Source: Pelagophyceae sp. CCMP2097
Taxonomy: Eukaryota; Sar; Pelagophyceae
Length of the DNA stretch: 15,062 nt
Reading direction: 5' to 3'
Assembly (NCBI GenBank): GCA_026770575.1
Contig: MU657171.1
Coordinates: 583,555 to 598,616 of the forward strand
Shown: one piece after another, positions 1 to 8,072 of the stretch
Layout of the letters: each line of letters opens with the position of its first letter
Position numbering within the stretch: the first letter of the stretch is position 1
Made by a program: the position numbers and the translations under genes
Notes under the pieces: model-generated
The model's database searches: none
The model's input: the letters and a program-made list of their open reading frames with translations, nothing else
Told to the model about the DNA's origin: nothing

Positions 1-412
1 GAGTCAGATAAGGAGCCACAGAGACCGAACGGTTTCCAAGGGCAAAGGACGCCGCGCTCCGAGTAAGCGCACCTAGGCGTGGCGTAGAGACGACGGGGGG
101 CACATGAGGCATGAGGGTGTTTATTTATATCCCGCACATGGGGGGGTTTGGGAGGACTTTATGACCCCCCCCCCCGTCCACGACACGCGTCGCGTAAGCT
201 CCCCCCCCCTGTGGCTCCTTGTTTGACTCTGCTCGTCCGCGCCCTGCTCGTCCACGACACGCGTCGCGTAAGCCTTCCCCCCGTCCTTCCCCTAACCTGG
301 AGCCACGACCCCCCCTTTTCGACCACTTTTTGCCTCGGCGGAGGCGGCCTGGGACTTTTGCCTGACCCCCCCCCCACTCTTTCGGTGTTCTTTGAGAGTG
401 AACGCCGGCCGT

Positions 413-558
413 GCAGTGATAAGGAGCCGTGAGAGTGGCTTGAAATCCTTCTATACCATAGGATCGCGTCCGAGTCCTCGTTGGACACGCTCCCTCCGCC
501 AGGTATATACTCGGCGTCTCTTTCCTGCGGAAACCTGAGAAGGACTCCTTATCACTGC
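413..558. repeat. 14-bp perfect inverted repeat flanking a 118-bp interior
   Basis: GCAGTGATAAGGAG at 413-426 is the exact reverse complement of 545-558. The core GATAAGGAGCC also occurs at 7-17. The arms bracket one copy of the dispersed repeat material, so they could be terminal repeats of a small decayed element. No target-site duplication could be recognised. Confidence 0.4.
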
Positions 559-699
559 TCGTCGACGCCATACTCTGCCCCACCCTGCTCCGCTCGTCCA
601 CGACACGCGTCGATACGTGAATATTCTTTCCCCCGTCCAACCCCCCCAGGTCGCCCGTCCGATGGGCCCTCCAGTTCAAATGTCTTGCATGAGGTCGCG

Positions 700-709
700 G
701 GTTCGAGCC
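700..709 (+). other. RNA polymerase III B-box-like sequence
   Basis: GGTTCGAGCC matches the tRNA internal promoter B box (GGTTCGANNCC). It sits in GAGGTCGCGGGTTCGAGCC, which resembles the T-arm half of a tRNA, but the T loop would be six rather than seven bases and no A box lies at the right distance upstream. A diverged relative (GATCGCGTCCGAGTCC) is at 461-477. It is at most a trace of a tRNA-derived SINE, not a tRNA gene. Confidence 0.25.
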
Positions 710-1202
710 TGCTCGTTCACGTTTCTGCTCCGCTTGGCATGCGAATTTGGCTGCTCGTCCTGTACACGCGTCGTACATGTGAATATACTTCCCCCTCATG
801 ACCCCCGCTCCTTGATTGCAGTCTCGGCTGCCTCTTGGATCAAGTGGTTATCTCACCCCCCATGACCCACCCGCCAGGTATGCGCGGCGTTCCCTTTTCA
901 GACGGAAATCTGCTTCAGCTCTGGTAGACTCATTGTCATTGCTCGGCCATGCCCTGCTCTTCCACGACACGCGTCGCGCAAGCCATCCCCCCAAAGGCGA
1001 AAAAAACGAAGCCAGCGTTGAGGTGGTCTTGGTCTCTAAGACGGCGCTTTCAATTGGTCTGTCCTATACGCTGTGTCTCTGATGTGCGCTGTGGAGGACG
1101 GGGCTCGGGATTGCGGCGTGCGGCCGGCTCCGGAAGGATGCATCGTCAACGGACCTCTTCCCGCCCGTTGAAGCTCAAGTTATCGCTATTTCTTTGTGGA
1201 CT

Positions 1203-4200
1203 ATGCGTCTCGTGGCCATGGCGATGGCCGTCCCGTCGCTGCTGCTGCGGTCCGTGCGGCCGCACCACAGCCTGCTGTTCTGCCGCGTCGCCGGCGGCTT
1301 TGTGGCGCAGACGAGGACGTTTGCGGTCAAGGCAGCCAAGAAAGGTACGCTAAGCGGCGTTGCAACAGCGGCAATGAAACGGCGCCGCCGAAAGCGGGAG
1401 CCTATAGCGCGGACTCTATAGCCGACGCGGGAGGGGATAGGCCCGTCGCGCGCGACGAAGGCAGCGGCCAAGGCGGCGCCGACGGTGGCGGCCGTCGAGG
1501 CGCCGCCGGAGAACGAGGTCACCCCCATCCAGCTCGACGCCGAGCTCTCGGACTCGTTTATGCGCTACGCCATGGCCTCGATCCTCTCGCGCGCCCTGCC
1601 CGACGTGAGGCGGCGCGCCCCGGCCGAGCCCCGGGCGTTCTCCCCGGCCGGGGGCACCGCGCAGCCGACGCGGGCTGGCAGGTGCGCGACGGCCTCAAGC
1701 CGGTGCACCGCCGCATCCTCTACGCCATCCGCGAGCTCAACCTGCAGCCGTCGACGCCGTGCGTTTGGCCGCGCTCGATGGCCCTCGAGGGCGGCGGACG
1801 CTTGCGCACAGGTACCGCAAGTGCGCGCGCGTCGTGGGCGAGGTGCTCGGCAAGTTCCACCCGCACAGCGACACTTCGGTCTACGACGCCTTGGTGCGCA
1901 TGGCGCAGGACTGGGTCATGTCGACGCAACTCGTCAACATCCACGGCAACTTTGGCAGCGTGGACGGGGACCCGCCGGCGGCGATGCGCTACACCGAGTG
2001 CCGCATGAGCAAGTTCACCTGGGACGCGATGATGAATTCCGACGACCTCGGCCGTGTGGCCCTTTACGGCAACGGCACGGACGAGGGCATCTGCGTCGAC
2101 TTTGCAGAGAACTTCGACGGGTCGGAGATGGAGCCGCTGGTGCTGCCGGCGCGCGTGCCTCTGCTCTTGGTGAACGGCGCGTCGGGCATCGCCGTGGGCA
2201 TGGCGACGAACATTCCGCCGCACAACCTCGGAGAAGTCATCGACGCCTCCATCCTCTTCGCCAGAGCAAAGGCCGCTCAGGCCGCGTCGGGCGCCGCGAC
2301 GTGCGAGGTGCCCGCCGCGGCGCTGGCGGCGGTGCTACCGGCGCCCGACTTCCCGACGGGCGGCAAGATCATCGGCACAGCCGGCGTCGACTCCATGTAC
2401 TCCACGGGCCAGGGCCGAATCATCATGCGCGCCAAGACGCACGTGGAAGTCGTAAAGTCTGGCCGCACGGCCATCATCGCCACGGAGATACCCTACATGG
2501 TGAACAAGGCGGAATTGCTCACGCACACGGCCGATCTCGTCCAGTCCCGCAAGATCGAGGGCCTCGCCGACCTCAAAGACGAGTCCGGCAGGCAGGGCAT
2601 GCGCATCGTCTACGAGCTCAAGCGCGACGCCAACCCCGACGTCGTCCTCAACTCGCTGCTGCAGTCGACGCGGCTGCAGACGTCCTTCCCGGCCAATATT
2701 GTGGCCGTGGACACGCCTTTGGACGACGAGGTGCAACCCGACGCCGACGGCCCGGCGCCACCGGGCATGCAGGATTCGCTGCAGCGGCGGCCGCAGCGCA
2801 TGTCGGTGCAGCAGATCTTGTTTCGCTGGGTCGCCTTCCGCTTCGACTGCATCCGCCGCCGCGCGGCGCACACGGAAGCGCGGTCCGCGCTGCGGCTCCA
2901 CCTCGTCGAGGGCTACCGCGTTGCCCAGGTCAACACGGACGCCGTCGTCGGCATCATCCGAGGGTCCGCGTCGCCCGCGGACGCGCGCGTCGCCCTCGCC
3001 GCCGCGGTCTTCGCCGACGACGCCTCCGAGGCGCCCGTGAAGCTCAGCGAGGCGCAGGCCGACGCCATCTTGAAGCTGCAGCTCTCTCGCCTGACGACGC
3101 TCGAGTCGGACAAGCTGCGGGCGGAGCAGGTGACGCTCGAGGCCGAGCTCGCCGGCCTGCGCCGGCTGATGAGGGAGGATTCGGAGGTCTACTCGACGAT
3201 GATCTCCGAGCTGGAGTCTATCAAGAAAAAGCACGCGGGCCCGCGCCGGACGGAGATTGTGCAGGAGTACGTCGAATTTTCGGCTCAGGACACGATTGAA
3301 AACGCGCGCAGCATCGTGACCGTGTCGCGCACGGGGTTTATGAAGCGCATGGCCGTCGGCGACTTTACCACGCAGGGCCGCGGGTCTAGGGGCAAGGCGG
3401 GGACGCCGAAAAATAAAGCCGATGGCGTGGTGGAGCACGTCGCCTCGTGCAACGACCACGACACTTTGATATGCATCTCCGACGACGCTTTAGCCTTCGG
3501 CATGCGCGCCTTTGACGTGCCCATGACGACGCGCACGGCGCGCGGCGCCGCTCTGCCGGCGTTGTTCGCCGGCATCGCGGAGAAGACCACTTTATCGGGC
3601 GTCTTCGCCGTCAGCGCCGCCAACTTTACAGAGAGCTCGTTGAGCATTGTTGTTTTGACGAACAACGGCGCGATCAAGCGCACGCCGCTCCAGGCCTTTG
3701 ACAAGATCAACAAGGGCGGGCTGATCTTGACGAAACTCAACGACGGCGACAAGATCGGCTGGGTCCGCCTCTGCAAGGAGGACGACGACATCATCGTCGG
3801 GACCGCGTTTGGCCTGCTCCTCCGCTTCACCTGCGAGAGCCTGCGCGTCATGTCGCGGACAGCCGCGGGGCCCTCGGCCATGACGCTCAAGGAGGGGGAC
3901 CGCATCGTCTCCATGGACATCTTCGACGCCAGCAAGCACTCGCACGTCCTCCTCGTCACCGAGCTCGGCTACGGCAAGCGCCTTGCCGCCGAGGACGTCA
4001 AGGTGGCCAAGCGCAACGGCCGAGGCCAGCTCTGCACCAAGTTCAAGCCCGCGTCCGCGGACAGACTCGCCAGCATCTGCTGCTGCGCCGACGCCGACGA
4101 GGCCATGATCATCACGCGCTCCGGCGTCGTCGTCCGCCAGGCCGTGAGCACCATGTCCGTCCACAGCCGCAAGACGACGGGCTTCCTCGTCCAAAAGATC

Positions 4201-4311
4201 GAAGGCGGCTCCGACGACACCGTCTCCAACGCGTGCCTCGTCCCGCGGGACGTCGCCGGCAACGCAGAGTCCGAAAACGGAGACGACGGCGACGAAGAAG
4301 ACGAACAATAA
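1203..4311 (+). CDS. gyrA: DNA gyrase subunit A, nuclear-encoded, organelle-targeted (4 exons)
   Basis: Breakage-reunion subunit of type IIA topoisomerase, which supercoils organellar DNA together with GyrB. Exons: 1203-1344, 1441-1604, 1682-1758, 1812-4311; introns of 96, 77 and 53 bp; product 960 aa. All phases match, and splicing restores [20 protein letters not shown] and the later [18 protein letters not shown]. The catalytic tyrosine is Y188 in [12 protein letters not shown]. The quinolone-region segment is [10 protein letters not shown] (144-153), with T149 and D153 at the E. coli Ser83 and Asp87 positions and Ser147 where glycine is usual. The C-terminal beta-propeller follows; its GyrA box is degenerate (QGRGSRG, 649-655). 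The protein ends in an acidic tail. The first ~55 residues ([17 protein letters not shown]..., then Ala/Lys-rich) have no counterpart in bacterial GyrA and suit an organellar leader; plastid, mitochondrion or both cannot be decided. An alternative intron-1 acceptor at 1463-1464 is also in frame. Confidence 0.93.
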
Positions 4312-4500
4312 CGCGCCCATGTGTTTCTCCACGCCTCCGGCGGGCCCTTCGCCTTTGGCAATTGCACCGACAAGGGGGCGGACAAGTCCGGTGCGTAGAG
4401 ACGCAGCTTCCGGAGCCTCGAGGCTCGCAAGAGAGCTGGGCACGCGCGACCCCAACCGGAAACAATTGCAGTCAAAAAGCGGGACAGCGAGCGTTCCAGC
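4312..4500. other. Intergenic spacer gyrA-XRN with a 14-bp palindrome
   Basis: This 189-bp spacer must hold the gyrA 3' UTR and the XRN promoter. GAGCCTCGAGGCTC at 4413-4426 is a perfect palindrome, about 75 bp upstream of the XRN start codon. No polyadenylation signal or TATA box is obvious. Confidence 0.4.
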
Positions 4501-6890
4501 ATGGCCGTACTCGTCCTAGCAGGCCTCGTCGCGGGGGCGAGCGGTTTCTACACAGGCGGCGCGCCGCGCGCCGCGCCGCTGAGGCAGCTGCCCGTCGCGT
4601 GAGCCACGCTCGCAGAGTCGCCCAAAGAGTCGAGGCCTCACTCCGAGGGGCCGTAGGCATGGCATCCCCAAGATGTTCCGCTGGCTCACCGACCAGTACC
4701 CGCAGATCATGGAGCGCATCTCCGACGGCCTCCCCGCCGACGTGAGCCGCCGACTCAAAATCGCCGCGCCGCAATGCGAGGGGCGCCGCGCGCGTCCGGG
4801 GAGCCTCTGACTGACTGCGCGCGCGCGACAGACCGACGGCGAAGGCGGCGTGGATAACCTGTACCTCGACATGAACGGTGCGCCCACGCCTACGGCGTCC
4901 GCCGTCGGCCTCGCTCCGAGGCGCTAGGCATCATCCACATGTGCACGCCGGCGCTAGGCATCATCCACATGTGCACGCACTCCAACGAGCCCGAGCTGAC
5001 TTCGATGAGCGAGCGCGAGCAGTTCCAGCGCATCTTCACGTTTACCGACAAAGTGCTGAAGATCGTGCGCCCGAAGAAGATGCGCGCAACCGGCGTCCTG
5101 TGCCGCCTCGATGCGACGTTTCCGCCGCGCGGCAACCCCCGGACCGTCGCGCGCACAGCATCTACCTCGCCGTCGACGGCGTCGCGCCGCGCGCGAAGAT
5201 GAACCAGCAGCGCGCGCGGTCCGTTTACCCCGCTTTTTGCCCTCCCGCCGGCGCGGGCTCCGTCGAACCCGTCGTGCCAGGCGGTTCCGGTCGTCGCTCG
5301 AGCGCGAACTGCTGCTGCGCGACGCCAAGCAAGAGGACATTGAGTGCGACCTGTTTCCGGGGTCTTTTTCTGGGGTACCACAGTGGCGTCGATCCGCGTG
5401 CTTTAGGGGCGCGTTCGACTCGAACTGCATCACACCCGGCACGGAGTTCATGCACCGCCTGGGCCTCGGGTTCCGCGCGTGGCTGTCGCACAAGTTCAAG
5501 ACGGACCCGTTTTACACGCACGGCCCTATCGTCATGTTCTCCGGGCGCGTCTCGATTGCGGTTAAGGCGGGTCTTTAGCGTTTGCGTAGGCCCGACGTGC
5601 CCGGCGAGGGCGAGCACAAGGTGATGGACTTTATCCGGAGCGAGCAGGCCAAGAAGCTCCCGGAGCTCCAGGACCTGCAGCATTGCTTTTATGGCCTCGA
5701 CGCCGATCTCATCATGCTCTCGCTCGTGACGCACGAGCCAAAGTTCCGCCTTCTGCGCGAGAAGACGACGGTGCGCCACGCGCGCGGCAACCGCAAGCCA
5801 AAGGACCCGCTGGACTACCAGCGCTACGACTTCGAACTCCTCGAGGTGGGCCTCTTGCGCGAGATGCTCGAGCTGCAGTTCCGGCCGCGCCTCCTGCCTC
5901 CCGGCGATGCGGCGCCGGCGGCGGCGGTGCCGGTGCTCAACGCCGACGGGCGCTACGACTTTGACCTGGAGCGCGTCGTCGACGACTTTGTCTTCGTCTG
6001 CATGCTCATCGGCAACGACTTCCTGCCGCACCTGCCGCACCTCGACATCGTCGACGGCTCGCTGGACTTGATGATGATGACGTACCGCGAGCTCCTCCCG
6101 AAGATGGGCGGCTACCTCACGAATAAGGACGACATCCACCTCCCGCGCCTCGAGCTGCTCCTGCGCTCGCTGAGCGTCTACGAGCCGCATTACTTCAAGC
6201 GGCGCGGCGCGTCTGAGGGCGACGCCGAGTACGGCAAGGACGACTCGTACGCGGCGCACTACTACGCGGAGAAGTTTGGCTTCGCGCCCGACGACATGGC
6301 CTCGCGGCGCGCCGTGGCCCGCGACTACGTCCTGGGCCTCTTCTGGTGCGTGCGCTACTACCACCGCGGCGTCAAGTCGTGGGACTGGTTCTACCCGCAC
6401 CTCTACGCGCCGCTGGCGTCGGACGTCCTCGACGCGGTGGAGATGGAGTTCGAGTTCCCGAGCACGGGCTCGCGGCCCTTTACGCCCCTCATGCAGCTCC
6501 TTAGCGTCCTGCCGCCGCAGTCGGCGCCGCTCCTGCCCCAGGCCTACGCAGAGGTCATGACGTCACCGACGTCGCGCCTCCACCCGGCGTGCGTCCCTTC
6601 CGGATCGGGCGCAGGCGCGAGGCCCTACGTAGGTACCCGCAGACGTTTAGCGTGGACCAAAACGGCAAGCTCGCGCCCTGGGAGGCCGTGGTCCTCATCC
6701 CGTTCCTCGACGAGGACGCCATGATCGCCGAGCTCACGGCCATCGACCACGTCACAGAGCTCTCGAAGAAGGAGCGCGCGCGCAACGACGTCACCGTGCC
6801 GACCCGCGCCCGGGGGACCGCCACCGCCCGCGCTGCAACGCGCACCCGTAGGCCGCGACCGTCTGGGACTCGACGAGGGACGTCGTATAG
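4501..6890 (+). CDS. XRN-family 5'-3' exoribonuclease with signal-peptide-like leader (about 10 exons)
   Basis: Processive 5'-3' exoribonuclease acting on 5'-monophosphate RNA. Exons: 4501-4598, 4657-4741, 4832-4877, 4958-5081, 5159-5218, 5281-5343, 5407-5544, 5590-6588, 6633-6789 and, tentatively, 6852-6890, giving 602 aa. The family N-terminus (GIPKMFRWLTDQYP) is followed by the active-site motifs LYLDMNG (D74), VDGVAPRAKMNQQR (D124, K131, Q135, R136; metal site and 5'-phosphate pocket), PGEGEHK (E211, E213), GLDADLIML (D242, D244) and GNDFLP (D348). The second conserved region ends at LSKKERARN. Upstream of GIPK there is no Met-Gly start; exon 1 instead adds 34 residues beginning with hydrophobic MAVLVLAGLVAGASG then F16, like a bipartite plastid leader (ASGF). 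Introns 4 and 7 have GC-AG ends; intron 3 has a duplicated acceptor. If it stops at 6890 it is a core-only enzyme, far shorter than XRN1 or XRN2. The last exon is weak: unspliced, the frame of 6633 stays open to 7206. Confidence 0.88.
4920..4978 (+). repeat. 30-bp tandem duplication spanning the XRN intron-3 splice acceptor
   Basis: Bases 4920-4948 are repeated exactly at 4950-4978, with a 30-bp period. Each copy carries GCGCTAG followed by GCATCATCCACATG, that is, an acceptor AG plus the first exon codons (IIHMCT). Splicing to the second copy (exon from 4958) gives the family-standard MNGIIHMCTHSN. Splicing to the first (exon from 4928) stays in frame and inserts ten residues. Confidence 0.9.
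5082..5158 (+). other. GC-AG intron (XRN intron 4)
   Basis: Only a GC donor (GCGCGC at 5082) paired with the CAG at 5156-5158 joins RPKK to YLAVDGVAPR in the correct phase (RPKKIIYLAVDG). No GT in the interval has the required phase 2 and also keeps the conserved residues. Length 77 bp. Confidence 0.75.
5344..5406 (+). other. Stop-free 63-bp intron (XRN intron 6)
   Basis: Donor GTGCGA and acceptor TTTAG remove 63 bp, joining KQEDIE to GAFDSNCITPG as expected for the family. Its length is a multiple of three and it contains no in-frame stop, so retention would add 21 residues without breaking the protein. A pyrimidine-rich TCTTTTTCT lies inside it. Confidence 0.7.
5545..5589 (+). other. GC-AG intron (XRN intron 7)
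   Basis: The 45-bp intron with donor GCGCGT at 5545 and acceptor CGTAG joins IVMFSG to PDVPGEGEHK. The GT at 5549 has the wrong phase, and read-through meets an in-frame TAG. The donor is nearly identical to that of the other GC-AG intron in this gene. Confidence 0.75.
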
Positions 6891-7264
6891 CGGCGGCGAA
6901 AAGTCGGTCCGCGGCGAGCCAGCGCCCGCCGGGGCCCCAAACCCCTGTAACGACCATGTTTGCATCAAGGAGCCTCGTGGCGCCCGAGGACGTCCCGAGA
7001 AGAGCCTTCCTGATTCCAGTTTGATTTTCGCGATTTTTGAATTATTCCAGCTTTGGCGAAGGCCTGCTTTGGCGAAGGTCTTGGGCCGAGCGAAGTCCCA
7101 AACCCCCGAGAATTGGGGGGAAACTCGGTCGGAGGGGGGTCGTATCGCCAAGTCGGTCGGTCGGTCGGTCGGTACTGCTGGGTCGGGCCGGAGATGGCCG
7201 GAGTGAGGTGAATAGTTGAAATTTACGCTCAATTCACCGACTTCCTCGGTGCCTGGGGCCACCG
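6891..7264. other. Intergenic spacer, AT-richer, with short repeats
   Basis: This is 374 bp of lower GC content between the XRN gene and the convergent minus-strand gene. It holds a direct repeat CTTTGGCGAAGG (7051 and 7067), a TCGG microsatellite of about five units at 7152-7173, and TTGAAATTT at 7216-7224. It may include additional XRN 3' sequence, because one plus-strand frame stays open to 7206, but that translation has no recognisable XRN feature. Confidence 0.5.
7152..7173. repeat. (TCGG)n microsatellite
   Basis: Five uninterrupted tetranucleotide units. A shorter copy of three units lies at 7937-7948, on the other side of the minus-strand gene. Confidence 0.85.
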
Positions 7265-7874
7265 CTACGGCCGGGCTTTGGCGGGGGCAATGCCGCGGAC
7301 GGCGTCGGTCGCCGCCTTGGCGCCTTCTGCGGCTGCACGTGGCAGGGGGACACGACGTTGGACCGTGTGGTCGGCGCTCGAGCGGATGCTGTCTTTGGCC
7401 GGGCGCACTGCCGCGCGCCGTTTGCGGGCGGGCGACTCGGCTCGGCGCGGTGCGTAGACGTCTCGCATGGCCGTGTCCTCGGTCAGCGCGCCACCGTCCA
7501 TGGGCGCACGCAAGAGCACCGTCTCCGCGGCGCGCAGCGGTACCCGGCCTTCTGCCGCGCGCTTCTGGTCGAGCAGCGTGCCGTCCTCAATGCTGACCAG
7601 CGCCTTGAGCGCAGCAAGGAGGACACCTCCTGGGATTTGGTCCTCCGGGTGACGCAGCTCCAGCAGCGCGCGGACGGCCGGCAACGCCGACGGCCGCAGG
7701 TGGAAGACTTTCGCCACGTCCTGAATCGTGCAATAGAACGAGTTCAGGGCCATATCGATGGCGTCCTTGAGGTCCGCCTGTGCGGTGCGCAGGGTTCAAG
7801 GGAGAACATGGTATGGGCCTGCACTGGAGCACGAACTGGAGCGCCTCGCCTTTTGCGACGAATCGCTGAAACAT
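7265..7874 (-). CDS. Hypothetical protein, two exons, 184 aa
   Basis: I do not recognise this protein. Model: exon 1 from 7874 to 7833 (MFQRFVAKGEALQF), a 55-bp intron (7832-7778, GTGCTC...CAG), exon 2 from 7777 to the TAG at 7265-7267. The first ~95 residues are well balanced and probably helical (ADLKDAIDMALNSFYCTIQD, then VAKVFHLRPSALPAVRALLE); the last ~80 are Ala/Arg/Pro-rich and likely disordered and basic. No signal peptide or membrane segment is visible. A start at the internal Met (7753) without the intron would give 162 aa. It is divergent from the LGW-repeat gene, with 198 bp between the start codons, so the two may share a promoter region. Support comes from the intron phase fit and the normal composition of the N-terminal half; there is no homology support. 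Confidence 0.45.
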
Positions 7875-7880
7875 GTGGTA

Positions 7881-7926
7881 TTTACCGGTAATTTACCTGA
7901 AATTGATGTTTTACCTGGCATTTACT
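7881..7926. promoter_or_regulatory. Phased TTTACC repeats in a divergent promoter region
   Basis: TTTACC(G/T)G-type hexamers start at 7881, 7892 and 7910, with a variant TTTACTTG at 7921. Spacings are 11, 18 and 11 bp. They lie in a short AT-rich patch immediately upstream of the minus-strand start codon (7874) and 147-192 bp upstream of the plus-strand start (8073). I infer protein-binding sites; no factor can be named. Confidence 0.35.
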
Positions 7927-7929
7927 TGG

Positions 7930-7935
7930 TATAAT
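7930..7935 (+). promoter_or_regulatory. TATA-like element
   Basis: TATAAT stands out in GC-rich surroundings 138 bp upstream of the ATG at 8073. It could position transcription of the LGW-repeat gene. The evidence is sequence resemblance only. Confidence 0.25.
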
Positions 7936-8072
7936 CTCGGTCGGTCGGCTACAGAAGGTCCCGACCGGCCGACTGACCTGAGGACTTGAAATTTGTGGGG
8001 CATCCCCTTAGGGACTTCGCGCGGCCTTGCGCAGTGTCGGTAAGGCCTGGGGCCTTTCTTTGGTGCGCGGCG

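Larger units (their letters stand above)
1..1202. repeat. Gene-free region with degenerate dispersed repeats
   Basis: No convincing gene lies upstream of gyrA. The sequence is made of diverged repeats. A 24-bp motif built around CACGACACGCGTCG recurs at 176-199, 250-273, 596-619, 757-783 (more diverged) and 960-983, usually preceded by CTGCTCGTC and followed by a C-rich run. Poly-C tracts of 7-11 bases occur near 165, 200, 310 and 366, often after TGA. A second shared block (CCGCCAGGTAT, then CGGCGT, then CGGAAA) occurs near 497-533 and 870-911. Open frames here are repetitive and low-complexity, so I read them as non-coding. The gyrA promoter and 5' UTR must lie in the last part, but no TATA-like element is evident. 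Confidence 0.6.

Noticed and set aside
640..720. tRNA gene
   Set aside because: The B box is perfect, but the A box, acceptor stem and correct seven-base T loop are missing.
125..799. Minus-strand 224-codon open frame in the left repeat region
   Set aside because: It is built from the repeat copies (RVVDE and RDACRGR recurring) and poly-C tracts; no folded-protein signature.
830..860. A-box-like TGGATCAAGTGG as part of a tRNA or SINE
   Set aside because: It matches 11 of 12 A-box positions, but no B box follows within 100 bp; it was not counted as a promoter.
160..1000. CRISPR array
   Set aside because: Repeat copies are diverged and irregularly spaced (74 to 346 bp), and the context is eukaryotic.
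1485..3299. Plus-strand open frame of 604 codons overlapping gyrA
   Set aside because: Only its first 40 codons (true exon 2 of gyrA) are meaningful; after the 1605 splice donor it runs in a wrong frame.
2335..3459. Long minus-strand open frame (374 codons) opposite gyrA
   Set aside because: It lies wholly antisense to conserved gyrase sequence; high GC content suppresses stop codons, and the translation is Arg/Val/Asp-rich with no motif.
5225..6400. Minus-strand open frame of 391 codons opposite XRN
   Set aside because: Antisense to the catalytic exons of XRN; composition is Val/Arg/Glu-biased as expected from a shadow of GC-rich coding DNA.
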